Assembly (NCBI RefSeq): GCF_008329715.1
Contig: NZ_VTSR01000005.1
Span: forward strand, 620,001-684,000
Length of the DNA stretch: 64,000 nucleotides
From: Gimesia chilikensis
GTDB taxonomy: Bacteria; Planctomycetota; Planctomycetia; Planctomycetales; Planctomycetaceae
Direction of reading: 5' to 3'
Positions 44,574 to 53,300 of this stretch are shown in pieces. The translations under genes were made by a program, and so were the position numbers. The notes below the pieces were generated by a model that saw nothing but the letters and a program-made list of their open reading frames with translations, was not told where the DNA came from and made no database searches. Positions within the stretch are counted from its first letter, which is position 1. Each line of letters begins with the position of its first letter.

Positions 44574-45380
44574 ATGTTATTTTTTGGCAAGAAAATCTTG
44601 ATAGGTGCTGCAGTGCTGGCCACGCTGGGAACCTTCGTCTTTGGCCGTGATGTTGTGAGCTACATGAAGACGGCCGGCAATTCGGTACGGGAAGCTGTGA
44701 AATCGGAAGTTCCCGTCGATTTTGAAGTCGAACGTGCCCGTAAGATGGTAGAAGATCTGGTCCCGGATATCCGGCGTTGCATGCACGTGATCGCTGAGCA
44801 GCAGGTGGATGTAGAAACCCTGCAACAGGAAATGCATGACTCAGAGCTGGCGATGAAACAGCAGAAAGAGGCCATGTTCACGCTGCGGTCTGACCTGGAG
44901 TCGAACGACACAGAGTTCGTTTATGCGAGTCGGACTTATTCCAAGGATGACATTCGCAATGACCTGGCACAACGGTTTGATCGTTTTAAGGTTGCTTCCG
45001 ATACCCTGAAACGCAACCAGCAGATTTTGAAAGCCCGCGAAAAAGCACTGGATGCCAATCGCGAAAAGCTGGAAAACATGCTGTCTGCCAAGATGGACCT
45101 GGAAGTACAGATCGAACAGCTGGAAGCACGTCTCAAATCAGTTCAGGCTGCGGAAACGGTCAGCAATCTTCAGATCGACAACTCACAGCTCACGCGAGCC
45201 AAAGGTCTGATCCGCGATCTGAATAAGCAGCTGGACGTCAAAGAGAAGCTGCTGGACGCCGAAGGCAAGTTCACCGGTCTGATTCCCGTCGACACTAAAG
45301 TGGAAGAAAAACGGGATGTCGTAAAGCAGATGGATGAATACTTCAAACTGAAGTCCGGCGACAAAGTCGTTGCACAATAA
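44574..45380 (+). CDS. Coiled-coil protein with N-terminal TM anchor, unknown function
   Basis: A 268-residue protein with an N-terminal hydrophobic span (ILIGAAVLATLGTFVFG), then long charged coiled coil (QQEMHDSELAMKQQ, KLENMLSAKMDLEVQIEQLE). The start at 44574 has GAGGGAG upstream; the open frame extends to 44523. The TM-plus-coil layout recalls membrane-associated PspA/ESCRT-III-type proteins, but no defining motif was seen. A long hairpin lies 34 bases after the stop. Confidence 0.6.
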   Translation: MLFFGKKILIGAAVLATLGTFVFGRDVVSYMKTAGNSVREAVKSEVPVDFEVERARKMVEDLVPDIRRCMHVIAEQQVDVETLQQEMHDSELAMKQQKEAMFTLRSDLESNDTEFVYASRTYSKDDIRNDLAQRFDRFKVASDTLKRNQQILKAREKALDANREKLENMLSAKMDLEVQIEQLEARLKSVQAAETVSNLQIDNSQLTRAKGLIRDLNKQLDVKEKLLDAEGKFTGLIPVDTKVEEKRDVVKQMDEYFKLKSGDKVVAQ

Positions 45381-45413
45381 TCGCTGTGTGATCGTAGCGA
45401 ACCATAGGCGCGA

Positions 45414-45459
45414 GGGGGTGGCAGGCAGGATTTGTTGTAAAACAAGACTGCCTGCCCCC
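45414..45459 (+). terminator. Long GC-rich hairpin after the coiled-coil gene
   Basis: Arms GGGGGTGGCAGGCAG (45414-45428) and CTGCCTGCCCCC (45448-45459), perfectly paired over GGCAGGCAG/CTGCCTGCC. The loop contains a second stem, TTGTT/AACAA. No T-run follows, so a terminator role is only likely; it could also be a small repeat element. Confidence 0.5.
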
Positions 45460-45597
45460 GTTGCCTGGTTTGAAAAACAGTAAATACCGCAGTAAAAACA
45501 GGATTCTTTCGCACAATTCGTTTTCTAATCCGTTAAAATGAGAGGGTAACCGGACCGCCGGTTCCTGACACATCCGCGCTTTCCCAGGGGAATTTCA

Positions 45598-46266
45598 TTG
45601 GGCTTCTTTTCTCCCACATCCAGAGACGACCGGCAGTCTGCTGCCCCCACTGATGCGGGTACGAATTACCTGCTGTGGATTGACGGAGTCGGCACCTGGC
45701 TGGTTTATCTGCAGGAGACCCTGCGAATCGGGGGCCCGGGGAAACCAGGTTCCAGCAGCCCACTACGTTCTGAATGGGCTGATCTGGCCTTACTGTCGAA
45801 CCTGTCGCGACACCATGCAACGATTACCCGTTCCGGAGAAAGTTACTATCTGGAAGCCCATGCGCCGGTACTGTGCCAGGAACACCCCGTCAACGACCGG
45901 GTCTTGCTGTCGGACCGGGCGACGCTTAAACTGAATCAGGACACCATCCTGTCATTTACCCAGCCAACCGCGCTCAGCACATCTGCCTGTCTGGAGTTCA
46001 CCAGTTTCCATCAGCCCCAGCAACGGCTGGATGGAATCGTACTGATGGCCGACAACTGCCTGCTGGGCGCTACCGGAGAAAATCATATTGTCTGTAAGAA
46101 CTGGCCGGGATCAGTCGTGATTTACCGCCAGGGAGACCAGGTCCTCTGTCGTTCGCGACAGGAGATCTATGTGAATGAGGAGCCTGCCTCACAGGGAGCC
46201 GTTTTAACCCCGGGTTGCCTGGTGAGTGGTCCTGAACTTCGCTTTCGCTGGGAGGTTATTGTTTAA
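45598..46266 (+). CDS. FHA-like domain protein
   Basis: A 222-residue protein starting at a TTG with GGGG upstream. Residues about 30-130 look like a forkhead-associated domain: TLRIGGPGKPG, then LSNLSRHHATITRSGESYYLEA (the S-R-H-H phosphothreonine-binding loop), and PVNDRVLLSDRATLKL. A second beta-rich region follows to the end (VNEEPASQGAVLTPG.LVSGP also resembles an FHA strand pattern). FHA domains bind phosphothreonine, which fits the Ser/Thr kinase encoded 390 bp downstream. The assignment rests on the R.G...LSR.HA pattern. Confidence 0.65.
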   Translation: MGFFSPTSRDDRQSAAPTDAGTNYLLWIDGVGTWLVYLQETLRIGGPGKPGSSSPLRSEWADLALLSNLSRHHATITRSGESYYLEAHAPVLCQEHPVNDRVLLSDRATLKLNQDTILSFTQPTALSTSACLEFTSFHQPQQRLDGIVLMADNCLLGATGENHIVCKNWPGSVVIYRQGDQVLCRSRQEIYVNEEPASQGAVLTPGCLVSGPELRFRWEVIV

Positions 46267-46307
46267 TCTGCTTCGGGGTTGTCTCGCGTAACAACACAGT
46301 TTGTACT

Positions 46308-46547
46308 ATGGAAATCGGCATCATGTTCTCAATCATAAGTCTCATTCTATTTTTATTCTCACTGGCCTTTACGGTCCTTTATTTTGTGTTCTGGATCTGG
46401 ATGCTGATTGACTGCCTGAAATACGAGCCCTCAGAGGGAAATGATAAAATTATCTGGGCCGTTGTGATTATTCTCCTGCAGGCACTGGGAGCCTTGCTGT
46501 ACTACATTGTGCGTCGACCGGAACGAATTAAGCAGACGGGGCAGTAA
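46308..46547 (+). CDS. Small two-span PLDc_N-like membrane protein
   Basis: A 79-residue protein with two spans (ISLILFLFSLAFTVLYFVFW and IIWAVVIILLQALGALLYY) separated by IDCLKYEPSEGNDK and ending VRRPERIKQTGQ. This matches the PLDc_N (cardiolipin-synthase N-terminal-like) pattern found in small stand-alone proteins. Function unknown. It lies between the FHA-like and kinase genes on the same strand. Confidence 0.65.
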   Translation: MEIGIMFSIISLILFLFSLAFTVLYFVFWIWMLIDCLKYEPSEGNDKIIWAVVIILLQALGALLYYIVRRPERIKQTGQ

Positions 46548-46625
46548 AACTTACGAAAAACTATGAACCAGGATGACTTTGTGAACGTTATTCAAACAGA
46601 GTCATTAGAAACAGTACCGTACAAC

Positions 46626-46637
46626 AACAACGTTGTT
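46626..46637. promoter_or_regulatory. Perfect 12-bp palindrome upstream of the kinase
   Basis: AACAACGTTGTT, 18 bases before the chosen kinase start. It could be an operator or part of the translation-initiation structure; it may also be chance. Confidence 0.3.
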
Positions 46638-46655
46638 TAACGGATGGAAGCGGCC

Positions 46656-48644
46656 ATGAAATTCACCTTCGCACCAGAATCAAAGCCTCTTGAAGGATTT
46701 ACGATCAAACGCGCCATCGATCGGGGCGGATTTGGTGAGGTGTACTACGCCCTGACCGATTCCGGTAAAGAGGTTGCCTTAAAACTGCTGCAGCAGAACA
46801 TGGACGTCGAACTGCGGGGAGTCACACAGTGCCTGAATCTCAAACATCCCAACCTGGTAACCATCTTTGATGTCAAAACGGACCGGGACGGCGATCACTG
46901 GGTGGTGATGGAATACGTCTCGGGCCAGGGACTGGACAAGGCCCTGCAACAGTATCCCGACGGCATGCCGATGGAACAGGTCCGGTATTGGCTCTCCGGA
47001 ATTTCTGAAGGCCTGTCGTATCTGCACAGCCGCGGTCTCGTACACCGGGATTTGAAACCGTCTAACGTTTTTCGGGATGGCGAGATCATCAAAGTCGGTG
47101 ACGTGGGTCTGTCCAAGTTTATTACCCACAGCCGCCGCAGCGCAAATACGCAGAGCGTGGGCACAGTGCACTACATGGCGCCTGAAGTCGCACGAGGGCG
47201 TTACGGGAAGGAAGTCGATGTCTACGCGGCAGGTGTCCTGGTTTACGAGATGGTAACCGGCGTCGTTCCCTTCGACGGGGAATCGACGGCAGAGATTCTG
47301 ATGAAACATCTCTCTGAGAAGCCGGATCTCAGTCGTCTGCCTGCTCACCTGAGAGCCGTTGTGGGACGGGCTCTGGAAAAAGATCCACAGCAGCGAATCT
47401 CTGACATCAAACAATTCAAACGCGAATTCGAGCGAGCTCTGTTCCAACGCGACACTGTTACGGAAATTCCCAATGACTCTTTCGAATACGAAGCAGTCAA
47501 TGAGCAGCCTTCCAGAGTCACGGATTCTAACATAGCGCAATCAGACAAACACTGGGCATACAGCCTGCTGTTACTGCCGGCCATTCTACTGATCGTGATG
47601 CTCGCTTTTGGACTGCTCATGGCCGTGGTGGGAGTTTTCGCCGGTGCGCCGCTCTTCGCGTCGGGAATTTTGATCTGTGCTTTTTGTGGCGGACTTCTGC
47701 TTACCGCGGGTTCAAGTCGAATGCTCTTCTCCGGACTGTTTAGCGCCATCGTGAAAGGGCCTCCCCCGATCAGCGATCTCTGGGATAAACAGCCCACACA
47801 GCAGAATCAGGCCGAAGCCCAGGCTTATCGCGAACAGGTTCTGCAGGAGACACAGATCATCCGCGAGCGGGAACAACAGAAGGCAGATGCAGAACGTCGG
47901 CGGGTCCGCGAACAGCACCGTCGTAAACCGCGTTTTTCCAGAAACCTGACGCCGCTGACGCCCCGTTCGGTGTCCCGGCGCGCTCGAACATATGATATCT
48001 GCAATTCCATCGTCAAAGCAGTCGTCTGCACTTTGGTCATCACAGCTGGAGTGGTCTGCTTCACCGATGGACGTATCGCTAACGGCTTCTGGAGTGGCAC
48101 CGATCTGGCCCCCTTTGGACTGCTTACTTTCGGTACGTTGATCGCTGCCTGGGGTGCGTTACTGGTAGCCAAGCTCACGGAAGGCAAGTCGTTCGATCAG
48201 AGTACGCGTCGGATTATCTGGCTGGGTGCGGGCGTCGTCGTCGGCTCACTGATCTATCTGTTGCAGACCGAACTGTTACTGACCGACCTGCCGAGTTCTC
48301 GAGGAATGTATCTGGGATTAAAACCCCTGTTCAACGTGATTGGACCTTATTCTCTGGTGCTGCCGAATGGACAACCTACGTTGATTTCCTACGTCGTGTT
48401 CTTCGGGTTGCTGTTCTGTTTCCGTCGCTGGTGGTGGCACGCTGATGCCTTCCGCCCGCGAAAATTCAGAGTCCGTTCTGTCCTGCTGACGGTTTTCGTG
48501 GCTTACGTCATCACAGCCATCTGGGCCTTCCCGGTTGTAATGGGGCTGACCTGGGCCGCGATTATTTCCAGTGTCGTCCAGTTGTCTGCTTCCTGGATCC
48601 ATCCCGATCAGCGTGCGATTGAAATGCAGGAGGTACAGACATGA
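46656..48644 (+). CDS. Membrane Ser/Thr protein kinase
   Basis: A protein of about 662 residues (ATG 46656, with GGAAG 5 bases upstream; ATG 46644 is an alternative). The N-terminal Hanks-type kinase domain has IDRGGFGEVYYA (Gly-rich loop), VALKLL (Lys), LVHRDLKPSNVF (catalytic loop), IKVGDVGLSKF (DFG replaced by DVG, catalytic Asp kept) and HYMAPEVARG. After it come a TM cluster at about 295-365, a charged cytoplasmic loop (EREQQKADAERRRVREQHRR), and about five more spans. It phosphorylates Ser/Thr of unknown targets. It is flanked by an FHA-like gene, a TM gene (overlapping ATGA) and a sigma factor. Confidence 0.9.
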   Translation: MKFTFAPESKPLEGFTIKRAIDRGGFGEVYYALTDSGKEVALKLLQQNMDVELRGVTQCLNLKHPNLVTIFDVKTDRDGDHWVVMEYVSGQGLDKALQQYPDGMPMEQVRYWLSGISEGLSYLHSRGLVHRDLKPSNVFRDGEIIKVGDVGLSKFITHSRRSANTQSVGTVHYMAPEVARGRYGKEVDVYAAGVLVYEMVTGVVPFDGESTAEILMKHLSEKPDLSRLPAHLRAVVGRALEKDPQQRISDIKQFKREFERALFQRDTVTEIPNDSFEYEAVNEQPSRVTDSNIAQSDKHWAYSLLLLPAILLIVMLAFGLLMAVVGVFAGAPLFASGILICAFCGGLLLTAGSSRMLFSGLFSAIVKGPPPISDLWDKQPTQQNQAEAQAYREQVLQETQIIREREQQKADAERRRVREQHRRKPRFSRNLTPLTPRSVSRRARTYDICNSIVKAVVCTLVITAGVVCFTDGRIANGFWSGTDLAPFGLLTFGTLIAAWGALLVAKLTEGKSFDQSTRRIIWLGAGVVVGSLIYLLQTELLLTDLPSSRGMYLGLKPLFNVIGPYSLVLPNGQPTLISYVVFFGLLFCFRRWWWHADAFRPRKFRVRSVLLTVFVAYVITAIWAFPVVMGLTWAAIISSVVQLSASWIHPDQRAIEMQEVQT

Positions 48645-49438
48645 GTCCCCAAGACAGTGTATCCATGAGTTTTATGGCTCTGATTTCCATTGCCGTAATC
48701 ATTGCAGTTCTGAGTTTCCTGATGGTGAAATACAAAGCCCGGTTCCTTGCGATTGTGGGCGTTTGCCTCGTGGCATTTATTCCCGCTGTGCTGGCCGTGT
48801 CTTACGTCAGCATGGAAAGTAATTCACAAGCGACTGTGGTACAGGGGACAACAGCAGTTGCCGTCAAAGCACCTGAGACACTGGTAGAGGAGTCATCGAT
48901 TCCGCTGCCCGAACTGCCTTTAGTTGCACCTAAGCCGCATGACGCTCCCAAGGCTGACCAGCCTAAAAAAGCGGAACCGCTGCCCGAGTGGGTCAATTCC
49001 AGTCAGGAAGGTTCAGGAGGCATGAAGCAGGTCTTTCAATCAGGACTGTTTGCGACTCCGGCCGAAGCATTTCAGGATGCACTGGGGAGAGCACGTGTGA
49101 AATTCGAAGAAACTCTTAGTGCAGAGCATCCACAGTACTCATCAGATGCCAGAACGCTCAGCCCGGAACTGGTCAGACAAGTCGCCATGCGGCGGAGCTA
49201 TTACCAGACGATCGAGCATGACTTTGGTGATGTCTTGAAATCGGGTGAATCTTTTAAGCAGGATATGTACCGTGCTTATGTGGAAGTCGAACTCTCTCCC
49301 TCAGTGAAGCAGACGTTTTATACGAAATGGAAACTGCAGGCGGGAAATCAGCGGGTGATCTGGCTGGGGGGCGCTTTTGCATTTGTGACGCTGCTCTGCC
49401 TGGGAACGACCGTGTATTTGAGAGCCTCGCATCAATAG
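48641..49438 (+). CDS. Membrane protein of unknown function, kinase-coupled
   Basis: A 265-residue protein with N-terminal spans (FMALISIAVIIAVLSFLMVK, FLAIVGVCLVAFIPAVLAVSY), a Pro-rich linker, a soluble region of about 130 residues, and a C-terminal span (VIWLGGAFAFVTLLCLGTTVYL). Its ATG overlaps the kinase stop (ATGA), so it is translated with the kinase and could be its partner or substrate; that is inference. No known domain was recognised. Confidence 0.6.
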   Translation: MSPQDSVSMSFMALISIAVIIAVLSFLMVKYKARFLAIVGVCLVAFIPAVLAVSYVSMESNSQATVVQGTTAVAVKAPETLVEESSIPLPELPLVAPKPHDAPKADQPKKAEPLPEWVNSSQEGSGGMKQVFQSGLFATPAEAFQDALGRARVKFEETLSAEHPQYSSDARTLSPELVRQVAMRRSYYQTIEHDFGDVLKSGESFKQDMYRAYVEVELSPSVKQTFYTKWKLQAGNQRVIWLGGAFAFVTLLCLGTTVYLRASHQ

Positions 49439-49495
49439 GCTACAATCCTGGCTGACTGAACTCTCTTCATTCCTGCGGAAATAGACGAAGCTCTC

Positions 49496-50140
49496 ATGCC
49501 GATTGACGAAGCCGATCAACTCCTCGTGTCACAAATCAGGCAAGGCGACTCTGACGCCTGGGCCGAGTTGATCGCGCGTTTTGAAGGTCGACTGCTGGCA
49601 TTCGTCGACAGCCGCCTGCGGAATCGTGCCAGCAGCGAAGATGTCGTCCAGGAAACGTTCATGGGCTTTCTGATCAGTATTCCCAACTACGATGCGAATA
49701 CGCCGCTGGAATCATTTCTGTTCGCCATCGCCTCGCATAAGCTGACAGACCTGCTGCGAAAACAGGGACGACGCCCGACGATCCCCCTGTTCCCCCACGA
49801 AAACGGTGAGCGGGAAAGCTACCGGGAACCGGCAGGACGGACCCGTGTGGCTTCCAGTCTGGCACGGAGCAAGGAGCGTAAAAGCAAAGAAGAGCAGGTC
49901 ATCAGCGAAAGCCTGTCGGATCTGATTCAGGGCTGGATCAAGAACGGCGAATTCGAGCGACTGGAGTGCATGGAGCAGTTGTTCGTCTCGGGCAGAGCGA
50001 ATAAAGAAGTCGCTGCCACGCTGCAGATTACTGAGCAGGCGGTTGCCAATCATAAGCATTTTGTGGTCGGCAAACTGAAGGATGCCATCAAAACCGCCCA
50101 GATTCTCGATGCCGACCTGCAGGGACTGGGGCTGAATTGA
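49496..50140 (+). CDS. Sigma-70 family (ECF-like) RNA polymerase sigma factor
   Basis: A 214-residue sigma factor. Region 2 is clear: LLVSQIRQGDSDAWAELIARFEGRLLAFV, given here as QIRQGDSDAWAELIARFEGR, then RNRASSEDVVQETFMGFL and LFAIASHKLTDLLRKQGRR. Region 4 is recognised by FVSGRANKEVAATLQITEQAVANHK (ATLQITEQAVANHK). It would direct transcription of an unknown regulon. It ends the FHA/kinase/TM cluster, which suggests control by that pathway. A bidirectional terminator follows. Confidence 0.85.
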   Translation: MPIDEADQLLVSQIRQGDSDAWAELIARFEGRLLAFVDSRLRNRASSEDVVQETFMGFLISIPNYDANTPLESFLFAIASHKLTDLLRKQGRRPTIPLFPHENGERESYREPAGRTRVASSLARSKERKSKEEQVISESLSDLIQGWIKNGEFERLECMEQLFVSGRANKEVAATLQITEQAVANHKHFVVGKLKDAIKTAQILDADLQGLGLN

Positions 50141-50162
50141 ATCTCGCTGGGCGCAGCAAAAA

Positions 50163-50191
50163 AACCTCATCCGAACATCCCGGACGAGGTT
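50163..50191. terminator. Bidirectional intrinsic terminator
   Basis: Arms AACCTCATCCG (50163-50173) and CGGACGAGGTT (50181-50191), with one A/C mismatch, flanked by an A-run before (CAAAAAAACC) and a T-run after (GTTTTC). It sits between the convergent sigma-factor gene and the 32-codon basic gene and can serve both. Confidence 0.8.
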
Positions 50192-50232
50192 TTCATGTTT
50201 CTCGGGTCCGCAACTAACGCTGCGACATCAAC

Positions 50233-50331
50233 TTAGAACTTGATGTGCTTCCGTTTAGCCTTGCGTGCTTTGGCACTGGCAGGACGGCGACCGTGGTTTG
50301 CTTTTTTCAGTTTACGCTGTGTTTTAGCCAT
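50233..50331 (-). CDS. 32-residue very basic protein
   Basis: A short gene of 32 codons with a near-perfect ribosome site (AAGGA, 7 bases before the ATG on the minus strand). The product starts MAKTQRKLKKANHGRRPASA and ends AKARKAKRKHIKF. More than half of the residues are Lys, Arg or His and there are no acidic residues. The length and charge are like those of small ribosome-associated proteins such as THX, but I do not recognise the sequence. A terminator follows the stop and a hairpin precedes the ribosome site. Confidence 0.75.
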   Translation of the reverse strand: MAKTQRKLKKANHGRRPASAKARKAKRKHIKF

Positions 50332-50347
50332 GACATTATCCTTCGAT

Positions 50348-50374
50348 GGTCTTCAAATTATATGAATTAAGACC
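50348..50374 (-). promoter_or_regulatory. Leader hairpin before the 32-codon basic gene
   Basis: GGTCTT (50348-50353) pairs with AAGACC (50369-50374), extended inward by AATT/AATT around ATATG. On the minus strand it ends about 10 bases before the AAGGA ribosome site, so it would be part of the 5' leader and could control translation. The role is inferred. Confidence 0.5.
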
Positions 50375-50638
50375 ACACAATTACTGATGAGGTCTGCAGA
50401 ATCTCTTTCGTAACGGGTCGGGTATTTTAGTCAAAGTATCGGATGAAAAAAAGCCATTCCACTGAAAATCAGAGACGCTTTACCGAAATCCTCCGGTTTT
50501 GACCCGTTTTTTAACCCGAAATCGACTGCATATCAGGCTGGGCATGTGGACTGGTGTTCCGTTTTCCGGTAGCATAGCCTGAACTAATTGAACACTGGAC
50601 ATAATAAAAGTAATCCCCGTTGATGACAGAGACCGTAT

Positions 50639-51304
50639 ATGCTGGCCAAGCTTTATACCTATTCCCTGTTTGGCATCGATGCCAGGCCGGTGGAAGTCGA
50701 AGTCGATATCTCGCCCGGCGCGCTGCCCAAGACGATTCTGGTCGGGCTGGCGGAAGCAGCCGTCAAAGAGAGCACTCACCGGATCGAACGTGCTCTGGTC
50801 AACAGCGGATACAATCGTCCGATCGACCGGATTGTGATCAACCTCTCCCCGGCCGACCTCCCCAAAGATGCCGCTTCGTTTGATTTACCGATCGCCCTGG
50901 GATTGTTAACTGCCAGCGGACAGCTCTCTTCAGACCGATTCGAAGACTACGCCGCCGTGGGAGAACTGGCCCTGGATGGTACAATTCGCCCCATTCGGGG
51001 TGCTCTGTCGATGGCACTCTCCGCCCGCGAGCAGGGAAAGCAGGGGCTGCTCGTCCCTGTCGAGAATGCCGATGAGGCAGCGGTTGTCGATGGTCTGGAT
51101 GTCTACGCGGTCGGCACACTGGCCGAAGCGGTCGGCTTTTATACGGGAACACTGCCCATCGAACCGGTCGAGTTCAGCTGGGAAAACGCCCTCGAAGAAC
51201 ATGGCCAGTACGACATCGACTACAGCGATGTGAAGGGACAGGAATACGCCAAACGCGCAATCACCGTCGCTGCCGCCGGCATGCATCATCTTCTCAAGTT
51301 GTAA
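50639..51304 (+). pseudogene. comM: comM/yifB (Mg-chelatase-like), truncated by island insertion
   Basis: 221 codons of the N-terminal part of ComM/YifB: LYTYSLFGIDARPVEVEVDI, PGALPKTILVGLAEAAVKES, DRIVINLSPADLPKDAASFDLPIAL, VGELALDGTIRPIRG, then DYSDVKGQEYAKRAITVAAA. Intact homologues continue directly into a GPPG-type Walker A and an AAA+ ATPase domain of about 290 more residues. Here the sequence leaves the family after HHLL and stops 2 codons later. The break coincides with the end of the large serine integrase gene on the other strand. ComM is a helicase for branch migration in natural transformation. The rest of the gene should lie beyond the far end of the island, outside the window. 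Confidence 0.88.
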
Positions 51305-51305
51305 C
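51285..51305. other. Probable attachment site (attL) of the island inside comM
   Basis: The comM reading leaves the family near 51291-51299, and the integrase stop codon (51294-51296 on the minus strand) lies in the same bases. Large serine integrase genes are commonly next to one attachment site. The core cannot be defined without the other junction. Confidence 0.6.
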
Positions 51306-53225
51306 CGGTTTACCCTGTCGCGTAGATTTGCCTTTTTTCTTCCTATAATCAGTTTTGAAGTCCCGCCACATCCTGTCAATTTTTGGTGACTCAAAGCTCC
51401 AACCGATTCGTTTCCACTTATTCTCTCGCAACTCCACTCCAGATGCAAGGCTCCCTTCTGGGACCAGATCAACATGTCTTCCAGTGTTGAAGAAAATGCG
51501 AATAAACCTTCCCTTTCTGGTTTTACGTTGTTCTGCCAGGTGCCATACAAATTTTCGGAACATTCTATCCTCCCATAGCTCTGGGACAAATTCGCTGAAC
51601 TGAGCTTCACAAACATCAAAAAAATCGTCAGCTTGTTGTGGTTGAGCAGGTATGAACTTCACCCTCTTTTTGCCTTTCACTTTTTCCCATTTGGGTCTAC
51701 GTTTGTTTTCGTCGTTTTCATCCTCTCGATATCCTTGCGCAAAAACCTCGATCCTGTCGATTAATTCTTCCAAGTGGATTCGTAATCGTAATCTCAATTC
51801 GGCAACGTTCTCCCCGACTATTGCATCCTTCAGAGTTTCAAGATTTTTTGACCAATTGCTTACCATATTTTCGTCCTGCTCGATTATTGAAAGCTCGTGC
51901 TCAGCCTCTAATAATTCTCCCTCAATCTCGCTTAGTTTGGACTCACACTTGGTAACTCGATCTTGGTAACGATCACGAATTGATTCTGATTCTGTTCTGC
52001 TGATCTGGTCGACCAAATTATCTATCTGTCTGTCTATATCTCTTTTCTCAGCCTCTTTGGCATCAATGCGATGACGGAGTAATAGACATTTTTCAGTCTG
52101 TTCATCGGGATCAGGAAGAACCTCTCCGGGATTTAGTTTGATGCAATTATTCAAGATTAAATTCTCACATTCATCATATCGTATACGGTAGCGTTCGCAT
52201 TTATGTGATCGGTAGCCATTAGAGCATTGGAGATACTGTTGCCCCTTGGGTGGTTTGCCCTTATCAACAAACTGCATTGTGCCGCCACAATAGGCACATT
52301 TGATAATTCTTGTAAACAAGTTACTGCATCTGTCTTTTCGCCCGCCACAACCCCGGTTACCGGCAAGCTGTTTTTGAACAGCAAAAAATTGATCGTTACT
52401 TACAACCTTAGGATAGTAGTCCGGTATCGGATCGCCATCCGGTATTCGCTTGTTGCCTTGTTTGATATGTAATTGACACTCGCCAATCACAGCACGGTTA
52501 GTGATGATTTTTTTTACGTAACTAGATCGCCAACCATTCGGACGTTCCCAAATTTTTTCTTGGTTCATCTTTTCAGCAATAGTGGCTACCCCAACGCCCT
52601 GCAGCTTGAGTTTAAAAATACGTTTCAGGCACTTCACCGCATGTGGGATTGGTTTGAAGTCTTCATCTAGCCAAGCAGGACGTCTTTTAGTGATATGAAC
52701 CCCCTGCTCACGGGCAAGCTTACGTTTCTGCTTCCAGTTTGCTTTACCCCATTCACTCTTTTGACGTGAAGATTCTTCAGCTTGTCGCAGGAAAAGAAAC
52801 AGTACCATGAACTTTGGGTCTTTATCACAGCCAGGCTCATATTTTTCTTCAGGGCTTATCGTTTGGAGAATTATTCCGTGGTCCCACAGCTTAAAGATTA
52901 CTTCTCGTAGGGTTTTAACTGTTCCCTCACGGCTCAGGCGGGTAAAATTCTCAACTAGTAAATAGCTACCTGCAGCAATATGTTTTGCTTCTACCATTGC
53001 CAAGAAATCTCCCAGTTTACCTTTCGTACGATGTACCCCGTGGTACCCGCTTAATCCCCGATCTGTCAGGTCCAGCGTATCATCCAAGGGCAGTCCAATT
53101 TTTTTTGCTGCCTTTTTTGCAAGTTCTAGCTGACGTCTTTCGCTGTCACCCATTGATTGCTCGGGAGTCGAAAAGCGAATGTATGAATAAACTTTTGGTA
53201 TTGGCTTGCGTCGTCTCTGTGACAT
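51294..53225 (-). CDS. Large serine recombinase (site-specific integrase)
   Basis: A 643-residue large serine integrase. The N-terminal catalytic domain has YSYIRFSTPEQ with nucleophile Ser19, LDLTDRGLSGYHGVHRTKG and ENFTRLSREG. Then come the recombinase domain (HAVKCLKRIFKLKLQG, WRSSYVKKIITNRAVIGE) and a zinc beta-ribbon (CAYCGGTMQF...YLQCSNG...HKC), followed by a long coiled-coil region (RIDAKEAEKRDIDRQIDNLV) typical of these integrases. It catalyses att x att recombination without host factors. Its stop lies in the comM junction. An AGGA ribosome site precedes the ATG at 53225. Confidence 0.93.
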   Translation of the reverse strand: MSQRRRKPIPKVYSYIRFSTPEQSMGDSERRQLELAKKAAKKIGLPLDDTLDLTDRGLSGYHGVHRTKGKLGDFLAMVEAKHIAAGSYLLVENFTRLSREGTVKTLREVIFKLWDHGIILQTISPEEKYEPGCDKDPKFMVLFLFLRQAEESSRQKSEWGKANWKQKRKLAREQGVHITKRRPAWLDEDFKPIPHAVKCLKRIFKLKLQGVGVATIAEKMNQEKIWERPNGWRSSYVKKIITNRAVIGECQLHIKQGNKRIPDGDPIPDYYPKVVSNDQFFAVQKQLAGNRGCGGRKDRCSNLFTRIIKCAYCGGTMQFVDKGKPPKGQQYLQCSNGYRSHKCERYRIRYDECENLILNNCIKLNPGEVLPDPDEQTEKCLLLRHRIDAKEAEKRDIDRQIDNLVDQISRTESESIRDRYQDRVTKCESKLSEIEGELLEAEHELSIIEQDENMVSNWSKNLETLKDAIVGENVAELRLRLRIHLEELIDRIEVFAQGYREDENDENKRRPKWEKVKGKKRVKFIPAQPQQADDFFDVCEAQFSEFVPELWEDRMFRKFVWHLAEQRKTRKGRFIRIFFNTGRHVDLVPEGSLASGVELRENKWKRIGWSFESPKIDRMWRDFKTDYRKKKGKSTRQGKPVTT

Positions 53226-53300
53226 GATCTTCGTCCTTTCTTAGACCGTAAATATAAAATGTTAGTAAAATAAATCTGTACACGAGCTTTTAGTGACAAC

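Noticed and set aside
46779-47540. A 253-codon open frame on the minus strand inside the kinase gene
   Set aside because: It is the shadow of the strong plus-strand kinase domain; no ribosome site or recognisable product.
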